Virus record (IMG/VR): IMGVR_UViG_3300046004_000818
Span: 18,972-82,971 of that record
Length of the DNA stretch: 64,000 bases
Direction: 5' to 3' (one strand)
DNA from: a virus
Part shown: positions 1-10,600 of the stretch, one piece after another
Position numbering within the stretch: position 1 is the stretch's first letter
How the letters are laid out: every line of letters begins with the position of its first letter
Made by a program: the position numbers and the translations under genes
The notes under the pieces: generated by a model
The model's input: only the letters and a program-made list of their open reading frames with translations
The model's database searches: none
Told to the model about the DNA's origin: nothing

Positions 1-67
1 CTAGCTTTTCCAGCTTATCTTTTGAAGATAAGGATACTCTGGCTATAATATTTGCCATCAGCTTCAT
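1..67 (-). CDS. Start of a leftward gene, truncated by the window edge
   Basis: An ATG on the minus strand opens 22 codons that stay open to the window edge and read roughly MKLMANIIARVSLSSKDKLE. An AAAGGG Shine-Dalgarno-like stretch lies four bases upstream. The fragment is too short to assign a function. If real, it diverges from the rightward late genes, so bases 68-192 would be a divergent intergenic region. The alternative is a chance open frame in a leader. Confidence 0.35.
   Translation of the reverse strand, partial: MKLMANIIARVSLSSKDKLEKL
22..49 (+). promoter_or_regulatory. Candidate sigma70-type promoter ahead of the connector genes
   Basis: TTGAAG and a perfect TATAAT are separated by 16 bases. 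An 8-bp hairpin (CTTATCTT/AAGATAAG, positions 14-32) overlaps the -35 box and could be an operator. It would drive the rightward genes from 193, but it lies inside the possible leftward gene at 1-67, which weakens one of the two calls. Confidence 0.4.
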
Positions 68-192
68 GACACCCTTTCTTAGTATTTGTAATACATTGTA
101 TCACAATTTATCCTGAAATTTAGCTACGTAGTTTATACTTGTGCAATTTTTGACGCAGCTAGCTCAGCTAGATAGGTGTATCATCAAAACCT

Positions 193-690
193 ATGCCAAT
201 TACTTCGTTCACAACCTTTGACGAGATTCGCGCAGCTTTGGGAGTATCTGCCACAGAGCTTCCAGACAGTATTATAGGTCAGGAACAATATAGCACACTT
301 GCAGTCTTAGACCTTGAGGCTGTCAATTCTGGCATACCTGCACTGTACTCTACGATTTTTGCACTTCCCGAGGCTAACCGATCTGCTGCTGAACAGCGGT
401 ACTACTTGTTAGTAAGATTGTTCATAACCTACGCAATAGCTCGCAACCTCTTAACCTCGTTACCCCTGTTCTCAGTATCTCGGTTATCTGACGGTCGTGC
501 AGAATTTACTCGTCAACCTGACATATTTGAAGATGTGCGTCTAGGTGTTCAAGGTATGTTCAATACCTTGCGTACCAAGCTCACTACTTCTTATGTAGGT
601 CTTGCTCCCCTTGAAGAGGCTTACAAACAAGCTAGCTTCAACTTCACAGTGTCTACGGGGCTGGGCCTAGACCCTGTGACAAATGCCTAG
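193..690 (+). CDS. Probable head-tail connector or neck protein
   Basis: This 165-residue soluble protein is mostly helical by composition and has no membrane segment. I assign it by position only: it opens a run of tail-completion genes directly before the tail tube gene, where siphoviruses encode connector and adaptor proteins. It overlaps the next gene by eight bases. No Shine-Dalgarno sequence is well placed upstream of the ATG. No catalytic motif is visible, and no specific family is recognised. Confidence 0.6.
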   Translation: MPITSFTTFDEIRAALGVSATELPDSIIGQEQYSTLAVLDLEAVNSGIPALYSTIFALPEANRSAAEQRYYLLVRLFITYAIARNLLTSLPLFSVSRLSDGRAEFTRQPDIFEDVRLGVQGMFNTLRTKLTTSYVGLAPLEEAYKQASFNFTVSTGLGLDPVTNA

Positions 691-1522
691 TCTATTTGAT
701 GTTGCCAAGCACTTTGATGATATACCTGCCACTGATGGGTATACTGGAGCAGCTTTATTCAAGGTTCAAACTAGCACTTTCTTAGGTGCTAGTCCAGATG
801 GCTCTGTAGCTCAGAAGCGTGTCTTCTCTATGGACCCCGCCTTGACTATGCCTGTTCGTAGTTGCATAGTCACACTGGGTGAACGCTACATAACAGGTTC
901 CACAATACTGGACGGTATCTACGGTCAAGCTATCCGTAGATCATACTGGGCAAAGCTGGTCACTGATAGCTTTGAGATACTTACACCGGGACAAGCCTGC
1001 CTTGGAACTGCAGGTGTTTCAGCCTATGGTCGTAGAGCATACCTTAAAGATACTGTCAACGGAGTAACAGACTCTGAGTATGACCCTTTCTGGGAAATAT
1101 TCTTTGCCACTTCTGAATCTGTATTCAAAGGTAGCTTTTTCAAATCTGGTACCACGTTCTACCGTGCTAGGTCTCTCCACCTTGATGAAGCAGGCTTCCA
1201 GAACGCCGCTAGCGACGAGATTGATGCAGGGTCAAGGGTAAGTGTCACGTTTGCTCAAACGGGCCTCTACGACCCAATAAACGATTCCTACGCTGCCGGG
1301 AGCCTCACTACTACGGGTTTCTTAGTCGATAGATATAAGATTTACGATCTGCTATCGTCTGCAGACAAGTTGAACCACGCAGGGGATATGACCTTGGTGG
1401 TAGCATCGAGTGCAGTTACTCCAGTGATAGGCCGTAACATTACTGTTGCTAGTCAGAACTACAGCATCCTTAATCGCACATCTGAGCAAGACGCTTGGAA
1501 CCTCCATGTACGGAGGGTGTGA
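683..1522 (+). CDS. Probable neck or head-tail joining structural protein
   Basis: A 279-residue protein rich in beta-type segments, Thr, Ser and Gly, without signal or membrane segments. The position between the first connector and the tail-completion proteins suggests a virion neck or stopper component. Its stop codon overlaps the start of the next gene (TGATG). I do not recognise the sequence itself, so the function is inferred from gene order. Confidence 0.55.
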   Translation: MPSLFDVAKHFDDIPATDGYTGAALFKVQTSTFLGASPDGSVAQKRVFSMDPALTMPVRSCIVTLGERYITGSTILDGIYGQAIRRSYWAKLVTDSFEILTPGQACLGTAGVSAYGRRAYLKDTVNGVTDSEYDPFWEIFFATSESVFKGSFFKSGTTFYRARSLHLDEAGFQNAASDEIDAGSRVSVTFAQTGLYDPINDSYAAGSLTTTGFLVDRYKIYDLLSSADKLNHAGDMTLVVASSAVTPVIGRNITVASQNYSILNRTSEQDAWNLHVRRV

Positions 1523-2025
1523 TGGGAAAGATGTTTGAGTTCAAAGGTCTGAACAACTTTAGAAATTCTATAGAAGGTAGGAAAGCCTCTATAGAGAAGA
1601 GGGCAAATGCAGCCTTCAGAGAGTATGTGGCAGATGTTTTAACGGAACTATCTCTTAACACACCTCAGTGGTCAGGAGACTTAGCTGCATCTTGGCGCGT
1701 GAAAGCTCAAGGTAGCAGTGGTACTAGGTCAGTGCGTACTGCAGGATACTATGGGCAAACTCCCTTTAAGCAAAATCCATATGATTCTCCTGCTCCCTTC
1801 CGCAAAGGATCAATGCCAGCGGTCGATTATGCGTTAGCCAGAAACACAGATGTTATAAACACTATCTACTATAACACTAGGGTGACTATTTACAATGACA
1901 ACCCTACTGGAGATACCATTACAGAATCTGGCTTAAGGCCGGGTAACTTCATACCCGGAGATATAATGGCTATAGCTCACGTTACCTATAAGTTTAGAAT
2001 AGCAGGAGCAGGTACATGGAACTAG
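1522..2025 (+). CDS. Tail completion protein, HK97 gp10-like by position
   Basis: The start at 1522 is preferred over an in-frame ATG 27 bases upstream because GGAGG sits six bases before it and the codon overlaps the previous stop. The 167-residue product begins with a basic helical segment (FRNSIEGRKASIEKRANAAF) followed by a region resembling HK97 gp10-like tail-completion proteins, which also have a basic amphipathic N-terminus and a PQWSGDLAASW-type core. It overlaps the following gene by ten bases. In that family the product sits at the head-proximal end of the tail. Confidence 0.6.
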   Translation: MGKMFEFKGLNNFRNSIEGRKASIEKRANAAFREYVADVLTELSLNTPQWSGDLAASWRVKAQGSSGTRSVRTAGYYGQTPFKQNPYDSPAPFRKGSMPAVDYALARNTDVINTIYYNTRVTIYNDNPTGDTITESGLRPGNFIPGDIMAIAHVTYKFRIAGAGTWN

Positions 2026-2423
2026 CAAGACAAGCGATAGTTACCGCTGTAGAGGCTGTGAAGGCTGGTGCACCTGTAGCTGGCCTTATCATCGAATACG
2101 ATAACCGTATCATTGTTGATACGCAGACACAGACCAAACCATTTTTCTGTGTGAACATGGTGTTAATGAACGGGCGTCAAGCAGACCTGAATGCCAAACC
2201 TATCCATAGGTTCAATGGTCAAATACATATAGCTGCTGCAGTTAAGGACGGAGCAGGGTCTTCAGACGCCTTGAAATTACTTGACTACTTCTACCCACTA
2301 CTGCATCAGAGAGCTTTAGGTAGCATCCGTACACATATGGCTAAACCTGCTCCAATGAAACCACATCTTGGCTGGTGTTACTACCCTATGCTAATCCCTT
2401 TCTGGTTTGACAAAACTTACTAA
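2016..2423 (+). CDS. Putative tail terminator protein
   Basis: A 135-residue protein starting with ELARQAIVTAVEAVK and continuing as mixed alpha/beta, the usual size and position of siphovirus tail terminators (gpU-like), which cap tail polymerisation and join the tail to the head. It is the last gene before the tail tube gene. The assignment rests on order, length and fold impression, not on a diagnostic motif. Confidence 0.5.
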   Translation: MELARQAIVTAVEAVKAGAPVAGLIIEYDNRIIVDTQTQTKPFFCVNMVLMNGRQADLNAKPIHRFNGQIHIAAAVKDGAGSSDALKLLDYFYPLLHQRALGSIRTHMAKPAPMKPHLGWCYYPMLIPFWFDKTY

Positions 2424-2523
2424 GTGTTAGAACTGTCATACAAGAAACCACCCGAGTATTAAGAGTCAGTCCCCTCTGCCCTGAGATACAGAGTATTATC
2501 CCTCAACTTTCTGGAGAAACATT

Positions 2524-3744
2524 ATGCCCTTAGCATCTAGCTCACTTGTCCAAGTACGATACATTGCCGAAGCCACTTTTGGCGTGATCCCCGGCGCTGG
2601 TAATCCGAAGAACCTACGAATCACTGGTGAGTCCTTGAACTACGACATTTCCAAGGAATCGTCCAAGGAAATCAATAGTACCCGTACCGTATCCTCTGTC
2701 ACTGCTACCACGGCCTCTGCCAATGGCGGCGTCAATGGCGAACTGTCCTATCAGGAATGGGATACCTTGATGGCGGCTACCTTGCAGTCTACTTGGACTG
2801 TTTTCGGTACCAATGGTGTTTCTGGTGCTTCGTCTAGCATTGCCTACACTGCCACAACTCTGACAGCCTCGGTTGCTACCGCTGGTAACGACTCTTGGGC
2901 CAGCCTGAAGAAGGGTCAATGGTTCCGTGTTGTTCACGCAGCTTCGCCCAACGATGGTAAGCTGTTCCGTGTGTCTAGCTCTGTAGCTCCAAGCACTACA
3001 GTGATCACCTTGGATGCCGGTACTCCAGCTAGTGTAGCAGCTACTTTGGTTGGTGGCTTCATTCAGACTCGTCGCCTGACTCACGGTGTTATTCAGACCA
3101 GCTATGTGATCGAACGTGCCAATACCGACATTAGTCAGTTCTTGGCCTACACTGGTATGACTCCTAGCAAGATGACCATTCAGGTCCAGTCTGCCAGTCT
3201 GTCGTCTATCAGCTTCGACTTCATGGGCAAGTCTGCTACTCGCGGTGCAGCTACACAGTTGCCGGGTTCCCCTGTCAACTCTTACGCCTTTGATGTGCAG
3301 TCTGGTGTGTCCGGTTCGTCTTGTGCCCTGTGGGAAGGTGGCGCACCTATCACTGGTACCTTCGTCAAGTCTGTGCAGTTGACCTATGACAACGCTCTGC
3401 GTAGTCAGGAAGCTATCTGCACCTTGGGCGCTGTAGCTATCGGCTCCGGTACGATCAATCTGACTGGTACTCTGTCGGTGTACTTCGCAGATGGCACCTT
3501 GTTTGACAAGTTCAAAACCAATACCAATTCCAGCTTGGCCTTCTCCAGCCTTGATACCGCTGGTAACGGTTACGTCTTCTCTATGCCAGTGGTCAATATC
3601 ACTAGCTGGAAGGTATCTGCTGGTTCTAAGGATCAGGACATGATGATTGATATCAACTTCACTGCTCTGCGTGACGCTGCCAATGCTGATGCTACCTTGC
3701 AAAAGGCCTTCTTCATTGACTCTGTTGGCGTAGCTACTAGCTAA
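2524..3744 (+). CDS. Major tail tube protein
   Basis: The 406-residue product has the N-terminal pattern of phage tail tube proteins (VQVRYIAEATFGVIPG, then NLRITGESLNYD), followed by the Ser/Thr/Gly-rich beta-sandwich composition typical of this family. It would polymerise as hexamer rings around the tape measure. Its codons favour C-ending choices more than its neighbours do, consistent with high expression. A strong GGAG precedes the ATG and a strong intrinsic terminator follows, so it can be made in excess. The 100-base gap upstream holds a TATTAT box but no convincing -35. Confidence 0.85.
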   Translation: MPLASSSLVQVRYIAEATFGVIPGAGNPKNLRITGESLNYDISKESSKEINSTRTVSSVTATTASANGGVNGELSYQEWDTLMAATLQSTWTVFGTNGVSGASSSIAYTATTLTASVATAGNDSWASLKKGQWFRVVHAASPNDGKLFRVSSSVAPSTTVITLDAGTPASVAATLVGGFIQTRRLTHGVIQTSYVIERANTDISQFLAYTGMTPSKMTIQVQSASLSSISFDFMGKSATRGAATQLPGSPVNSYAFDVQSGVSGSSCALWEGGAPITGTFVKSVQLTYDNALRSQEAICTLGAVAIGSGTINLTGTLSVYFADGTLFDKFKTNTNSSLAFSSLDTAGNGYVFSMPVVNITSWKVSAGSKDQDMMIDINFTALRDAANADATLQKAFFIDSVGVATS

Positions 3745-3793
3745 TCTAGGTAACTAGCAACACTATCTCCCGGTTGGTTGGTGGTGTGATTAG

Positions 3794-3826
3794 CCCGGTG
3801 GACGAAAGTTCACCGGGTTTTTCTAT
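3794..3826 (+). terminator. Intrinsic terminator after the tail tube gene
   Basis: A 10-bp stem (CCCGGTGGAC with GTTCACCGGG, one G-U pair) is closed by a GAAA tetraloop and followed by TTTTTCTATTTT. This is a textbook rho-independent terminator. It would set the ratio of tube protein to downstream assembly proteins. Confidence 0.92.
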
Positions 3827-3872
3827 TTTCTGATGTAGAATCTTGGTTCCACTAACCAACTAGGATAAACCT

Positions 3873-4289
3873 ATGTCAAACGCTATTGACTTCTTCAACA
3901 CCTTCGCCACTGACTCTGTAAAAGAGTCTAAGGGAACTGAAACCACGATGCCCGGTTGCGGCGATACCAAGTTCATAGTAGCCCGTGCTGGTAATGTCGA
4001 ATATAACCGTTTGCTCTCTAGCCTCTACAAGCGCAATCGTGCACTGCTTGACAGCAAGGGTGAGACAGCCAATGCTAAGTCTGACGAAATCTTGGCAGAA
4101 GTCTATGCCAAAACAATTCTCTTGGGCTGGTCTGGCACCCTCTTGATTAAGGGCGTAGCTACTGCTTATAGCGAACAAGCTGCTAAGGGCTTGCTGTTGC
4201 TCAAAGACTTCCGCGCTGTGGTGGAGTCTGTAGCATCCGACATGAACACCTTCAAGGCAGTTCAGGATGATGAAGACGCAAAAAACTAA
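3873..4289 (+). CDS. Tail assembly chaperone, short form (lambda gpG-like)
   Basis: A 138-residue soluble protein lying between the tail tube and tape measure genes, the standard place for the tail assembly chaperone. It ends GCA AAA AAC TAA, where the A AAA AAC heptamer in the zero frame is a classic -1 slippery site. The short form is expected to be the abundant product, and in lambda-type systems it coats the tape measure during tail assembly. There is no sequence similarity I can vouch for. The call rests on position, size and the frameshift site. Confidence 0.82.
   Translation: MSNAIDFFNTFATDSVKESKGTETTMPGCGDTKFIVARAGNVEYNRLLSSLYKRNRALLDSKGETANAKSDEILAEVYAKTILLGWSGTLLIKGVATAYSEQAAKGLLLLKDFRAVVESVASDMNTFKAVQDDEDAKN
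4280..4286 (+). other. Programmed -1 ribosomal frameshift site (A AAA AAC)
   Basis: The heptamer sits in the correct X XXY YYZ phase, directly before the stop codon of the short chaperone. Slipping back one base leads into the open frame that runs to 4630, with no stop between. The product would be 138 plus 114 residues. I see no obvious strong stem-loop immediately downstream. Confidence 0.85.
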
Positions 4290-4630
4290 CAGCCTATCTT
4301 GAGTGGTCTGTTAAATGGGGTGGAGAGGTAAAATCTCTCCAACAGATGCAGGAAGAAACAGGCATAACCCCAAAGGCCCTTCTTGATAGGCCCTCCTTGG
4401 ATCAGCGATGGTTCTTTGCTAAATCTGTATTTGATGATCTAAGCGGTAGTAGGAACTATACGGCAGGTGGTCCAGCTAACATACCGTACACTGTGTATAG
4501 TATGTATGCCCATGATAGAGGCTTCTCGCAGTTAGACTTAATAGATGTGTGGGAAGACTTGTCACTTATTGACAGTATCTGGCTTACCAAAGTAGTAGAA
4601 AAGCAAGCAGCACAACGAAAGAGCACCTGA
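4286..4630 (+). CDS. Frameshift extension of the tail chaperone (T part of GT)
   Basis: This frame has an internal ATG at 4346, but the 60 bases before that are also open and join the slippery site exactly. The 114-residue extension begins LTAYLEWSVKWGGEV and continues through LQQMQEETGITPKAL, which looks like the conserved T domain that binds tape measure or tube proteins in G/GT systems. It is unlikely to be made alone, because no Shine-Dalgarno sequence precedes the internal ATG. Confidence 0.82.
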   Translation, partial: LTAYLEWSVKWGGEVKSLQQMQEETGITPKALLDRPSLDQRWFFAKSVFDDLSGSRNYTAGGPANIPYTVYSMYAHDRGFSQLDLIDVWEDLSLIDSIWLTKVVEKQAAQRKST

Positions 4631-4643
4631 TGGTGCTCTTTTT
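4618..4643 (+). terminator. Intrinsic terminator overlapping the chaperone stop
   Basis: AAAGAGCACC and GGTGCTCTTT form a 10-bp stem with a TGAT loop that contains the stop codon, followed by a T-run. A second, weaker AAATGCT/AGCATTT hairpin with a T-run lies at 4661-4680, just before the tape measure ribosome binding site. The pair probably damps read-through into the tape measure gene. Confidence 0.88.
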
Positions 4644-4693
4644 ATTTGTAGGTTAAGGTAAAATGCTGTAAGCATTTTTTGGAGCGAACAGCA

Positions 4694-7600
4694 ATGTCAG
4701 ACAATATCGGTCTTCAACTTGACCCTCCAAAGGGTGTTACCGAAACTATAACAGCCCTGACAGAGTTGGTCACGGCTGTTAACGGTGCTGAAAAGAAGCT
4801 AAACAATAATACCAACTTTGGCAAGCTCGGTATAGAAGAGGCCTTAGCTAAACTACCAAAGTCTTTAGGTGCTGTGGCTACAGCCCTCAAAGCTGCTATG
4901 TATAGTGTCAACCAAGTATTGACTGGCGGCAATGCTGAGACTGTGGATATAGTAAGGTCTGTCAATAGGGCTATACAGCAAGTTTTTGAGCAACGACTAG
5001 CTGTTGTCGGCACCATGACAGACAGGGAGATAGCCAGTTGGCGCAAGTATGGTGTAAGTATCAACGGTCTACAGAAGGCACAGTTAGCCGATAACAAAGC
5101 TAATGTTGCTGCTTTAGTAGCCGCTAGATCAGAGTTCGTAGCTATAGCTACCGCAGCAGATTCCAGAATGAATGCTGGTGGGTTGACATATGACAAAGCA
5201 AGAGATACTGCAGAAGCTAATGCTTATAAGAACCGACTAGCTCAAGCGCTTATATTTGATAAGTCTAGAGAAGCAGCTATGGTAGCTGCTGCGGCAAACT
5301 TTCAGAATATAGCCACAGCATCCAATGAGAAGATGTTGTCTCAGGCTATGATTTTCGACAAAGCCAGAGATGCTCAACTAGCTAGGTCTTATGATACGCA
5401 ACTCGCCCAAGCTTTGGTATATGACAGGGCAAGAGATGCACAGATGGCTAAGTCTTATGAGACACAGCTTTCTCAAGCTTTACTGTTTGATAAAGCAAGA
5501 GATGCTCAGATAGCTAAGTCTTATGAAGACAAACTTGCTCAAGCCTTGCTCTATGACAAGGCAAGAGATGCGCAGGTAGCTAAATCTTATGAGACACAGC
5601 TTGCTCAAGCTTTAACCTATGATAGAGCTAGAGATGCTCAGATAGCTAAGGCTTATGAGACCAAGCTAGCGCAAGCTCTGATCTACGACAAGGTTAGGGA
5701 TGCTCAGATAGCCAAGTCATATGAGACACAGCTTGCTCAGGCTATGATCTTTGATAAGGCTAGGGATGCTCAGATAGCTAAGTCTTATGAGACTAGGCTT
5801 ACACAAGCATTGGCCTTTGATAAAGCAAGAGATGCTCAGTTAGCTAAATCTTACGAGACACAGCTTGCACAGGCCTTGATCTATGATAAGGCTAGGGATG
5901 CTCAGATAGCTAAGTCTTACGAGACTAGGGCTGCTCAAGCTTTGGCTTATGACAAGGCAAGAGATGCTCAGATAGCTAAGTCTTACGAGACACGGATGGC
6001 TAAAGAACTTGCTGCTATAAAGATGCAGGAAGAGTTGGATAAGTTATCATATGAAAAACGCTTAGCTTTTATGGCTAAGTTTAATGCAGCCGTAGCCAAT
6101 GGTAAAGCCTTTGGCGGCATAAACTTTACGTCTATGGAAGCCGCAATCAGTGGTATAAGTCGAGGCTTTGGAGGCATAGCAACTACCATAGCTCACCTCA
6201 TACCTTTTGTGACTGCATTTGTCACAGCAGCCACCACCCTCAAGACCTTGAAAGTAGGTGCTGAGTTTGAGCAAAGCCTGTTTGTTATAAAGGAATTGGC
6301 TGGTAACTCCACAGAGGAAGTTAAAGGCTTATCTGATAGTATGCTGGAACTGTCTAAGACAGGGGTGTACGGTCCACTACAAATGGCTAAAGGTTTGGAG
6401 ATACTGACCTTGGCAGGTCTGAATGCTAAGGATGCTTTCACAGCCCTCCAGCCTACATTGAACTTCTCGCTAGCTGGTGGTGTGAATCTAGATGCTGCGG
6501 CTTCAACATTAGTCGCAGTAGCTACTGCTTATGGTTACAGTGCTGAAGCATTTAGCACTGTTGGAGACATGATAGCCAAGACCGCTGCAGATTCTATGGC
6601 CTCTGTTCAAGGTCTAACAGAGTCCTTCAAGGCTGCTTCGGTTGTTGCTCAGTTGTACGGTGTGTCCTTGGAAGATACGTCCTATATGCTAAAGTCTTTG
6701 GCACAGATAGGTATTCAAGGCTCAGCCGCAGGAACCTCTGTACGTAACTTCTATACAGAGATCACCAAACAATCTGGTAAAGCTTTTGAGACCTTGAAGA
6801 AGCTAAAAGTAGAGATATACGATACTGAGGGGCTTAAGTCTACATTGGAAATATTCAAGGAATTAGCCTTGTCTATGGATAACTTAGACAAGCGTTCTAA
6901 ACAAGCAGCAATGGCTGCTCTAACAAATGAGCGCGGCGGCAAGACTGGTATAGGTGTCATGGAGACAGCTAGGACCGATATAATTAAAGAGCTTAATAAG
7001 CAGGAGCGAGAACACAACCAGCTTACTGGCGAGAACATTACACTGACCACTACAGCTACATTAAGTCTTAAACAGCTTAGTGATGGCTACGACTCTCTCA
7101 TAGCCAAGCAGAAGAAGTTTGCAAAAGAAGCTGCAGGCTTTACATTCCTAGCGGCTCTAGAGAACCAGCTTACCACTATGGGTAGCTATAAAGGATTACT
7201 GGCTAGTCTGGAAGGAGATTTCGCTAGAGCCTTTGGAGTTGCTAGCGATTCAGTATTCTTGTTGTCTGTGGAACTTAGGAAGGCTCTCAACTCTGACGAG
7301 TTCAATGCAGCCTTACAGACTCTGACAGGTGCCTTGATAGGCATGGCTACATCTTTCGCTAAAGCAGTAAGCTACATAAATACTAACACTACAGAGACTG
7401 TAGCAGCAGTGGCTATACTAGGTACTGTATTTACAGCAGTAGGTATCGCATCTAACGCTGCCGCTATAGGGATAGATTTAGCTACCATAAGCCTTACCGG
7501 AGTAAGTTTGGCTATAGAGGGTACTACAGTACAGTTAGGAGTCATGAACACGGTATTTGCACTAGGCCCAGGCAAGATACTGCTACTGATTGCCTCTATT

Positions 7601-10600
7601 GGATTGCTGGTATATGAGATAGGCAAGATTGCAGGAGCTTGGGTAGACGCAGAAAGCGCTAGAGATAAAGCTTTACGGAAAGAGAAGGAGGCTACTGAGA
7701 CTTCCATAGCTGCTTTAAGAGCTAAGGCTGACCAGACTAAATCCTCTATGGAAGCAGAGTTGGAGCGTCTTACTAAGTCTAATCAACTACGGTCTGAGGG
7801 AGCTACTCAACATGAGGCTGACCAAAAACTATTTGGTGAAGCAGCTAAATCACGTATAGAGCAACTCCACAAGGAGAACCTGAGCTTGATAGCTAAGCGT
7901 TCACTTTTGGAAGAGATACAGTTGCTTGAGACTAACCACATGACTGTAGATGCTGGTGGTAACACTACCGCAGCTAAGTCAGTGGCAGAGATAGCCTTTG
8001 AGGTGTCGGCTAGGCAAGCCAAAGCTATAGCCGCAGAAACTGCAGCATACCAAGCTGAGATAACTGCTGTTGACGCCTTAGTAGAGAAGCTAAGACTTGC
8101 TTATGTGGAAAAGGCTAGACTGGACAAAGTGAAGCCTAAGCCTCAAGGTCCAGATTCGGCAGACTTCCCTTCTGGTGGCAGATTTGGAGGCGGGGGTAAA
8201 GGCAAGCCTGATGGCACTAAATCAGAGCTTGAAAGCCTCATCGCTTCCATAGAGAAGTTTAATAGTGTTTCAGACGCTATGGCTGAGTCTAGCAAGAAAG
8301 CTACAGAAGCCCAGACGTTTGAAGCAGGTAGCATGGCTACCTTGCACAAGATAACCAATAACTACACTGGAGACAAGGCTAAACTGGTTGAGGTGGAAAA
8401 CTCTATAGCTGCAGCAGCAGAACGCCGTAAAGCCATACAAGCTGACAATTCAGGTGCTAGCTATATAGCCTCTTTGCAGAACCTAAACAACGAGCTAGAT
8501 AAGCAGGTAGAGACTCACGCTAAACTAACCGCTGCCGAGAAGATTGCAGAGGCCAGCAAGAAGGGTCTTCAGGAAGGTACTATCGCCTTGACCTATTGGG
8601 AAAAGGTATATGCAGAAGCTCTTATGGATAGGGCCAAGGCCTTGGAGAAGCTGAGAGGCCTAGAGGCCCAAGCAGCTAAAGCAGGTGGAGAACTGAAGAC
8701 AGCCACATCTAATGCAAAAGTGTATATGGATACGCTTAAGCAACAACTGCAAGCTGAGACAGAGTTGGAAGCGGCTAGGGATGCAGCTATCCAAAAAGGT
8801 CCACAGTTCGTGGCTAGACTAGAAGCAGAAACTGCAGCTAGGTCAAAGAATGCTGGCAGTATTGTCAAATTGACTGAGAAGATAGACGCACTCAAACTTA
8901 AAGAGAGAGAACTTAAAGCTGAGAAAGGTGTGTTGTCTCCAGAAGATTTGAAGACATTGAAAGAAGCAGAAGACCAGCTAAGTGAAATGACAACTGATCT
9001 TGATGAGATTATCAAGAAGGCAGGGGAGCTGGCTGAGAAGAAGTGGCTCACTATAGACCGTGACCGTATAGCTGGTGATCTAGCTGGTGCAGTAATGACT
9101 GGTTTAACTACAGGTGGTCAAGAGGGTGCCAGAGCCTTACGTGATATTTTGGTCAAGGAGTTTATTACCAACCCTATCCAAGTATGGATCAAGGCTACTA
9201 TCAGTGAGATTATGGGAGGTAGCTCTACAGGTAATGGCCTCACCAACTCATCAGGCGGTTCTCTCACAGGCTTCAAGTCTGTTGACTCCATCCTTGGTGC
9301 TGCTAATAAGATGGCAGACACTTATCTGCACGGTGCTAGTAAGTCCTTGGGTGGCTTCGCTACATCTAGCATTGGTGAGTCCCTTGGTCTAAGCTCTAGG
9401 GCCGAAGATATGATGGGCAACACTATGGGCAACAGCCTGACCACGGCAGGAGAGCTTTTCCAAGCTATGCCCATCGGTGGTATGATTACTGCCTACACTA
9501 AAGGTGGAGCATCAGGCTTCCTGCAAGGTGCTGCTAACATCGGTATATCTGGTGCTGTCACTGGCGGCCTAGCTGCTGCCAGTGCTGGTACAGGTGTAGC
9601 TGCTGGTGCTATGAGTGGGGCTGGTGCAGCCTTGTCTGCTGTACCCGGTTGGGGTTGGGCTATCATGGCAGGACTTGCTATCCTTGGCAATAAGGGTGAG
9701 TATGTCAAGTCTACTGGTGCTTCTGAGCAGACATTTGCCCAAGACGGTACAAGCACTATAGCCGCGCAAAGTGGTGACCATCCGTTTGGTGGCGGTCTGA
9801 ATGCTGGAGCAGAAGCTAATGCATCAGCCGACAAGATCACAACAGGTATGTATAATACCTACACTGATGTAGCTAAGGCACTTGGCATAGGTGTTAAGGA
9901 TGTTAAATTCTCCTACGGGCAGAACAACTCAGATGGAGGCAAGACTTCCATCGGTGGTGGTAGCTACACCTCTATGGAGTTTAAGACCAGTGATGAAGCG
10001 ATCAAGCTAGAGGCATCTAGAGCTGTGCTAGCAGCCTTGAAGGACTCTGATCTACCCACATACCTATCTGGTATGTTTGACAACATAGACCTGTCTGCCC
10101 TGTCTCAAGTAGACGCTGACAGGCTTATGCAAGATGCTAAGGGCTTCAAGGCTATAGCTGATGCTGCTGACTCCCTACCATTCAACAGTCTTACCAAAGC
10201 CAGCCATGCTACACTGGTAGCTTTGACCGCTGCTTCTGGAGGCTTGGATAAACTTACATCGAACCTTACCAGCTACTACGCTAACTACTACACTGATGCT
10301 GAGCGTAACGCTAAGTCTACTAACAGTTTGGGAGACGAGTTTAAGAAGCTAGGTCTGGAGATGCCTAAGACTAAGCAAGCGTTTAGAGAGCTTGTTGAAG
10401 CACAAGACCTGACTACCGAATCAGGTAGAAAGGCTGCTGCTGGACTCTACACCTTGAATGATGTGTTTGCCAAGACTGTAGTGGACACTGGTCAACTGGC
10501 TTTGGATGCTGCTATCAAAGCTGCAGAAGCTGCCACAGAGTCTATGGACATAACTAGGGTTACGGCCTCTGTACTTCCAGCTACTGTTAGAGAGTACACA

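Noticed and set aside
2614-3702. 362-codon open frame on the minus strand of the tail tube gene
   Set aside because: It is an exact antisense shadow with no ribosome site. The forward frame has tube-protein signatures and a terminator.
9114-9392. 92-codon frame within the tape measure gene
   Set aside because: It overlaps in another frame with no ribosome site and no protein-like pattern.
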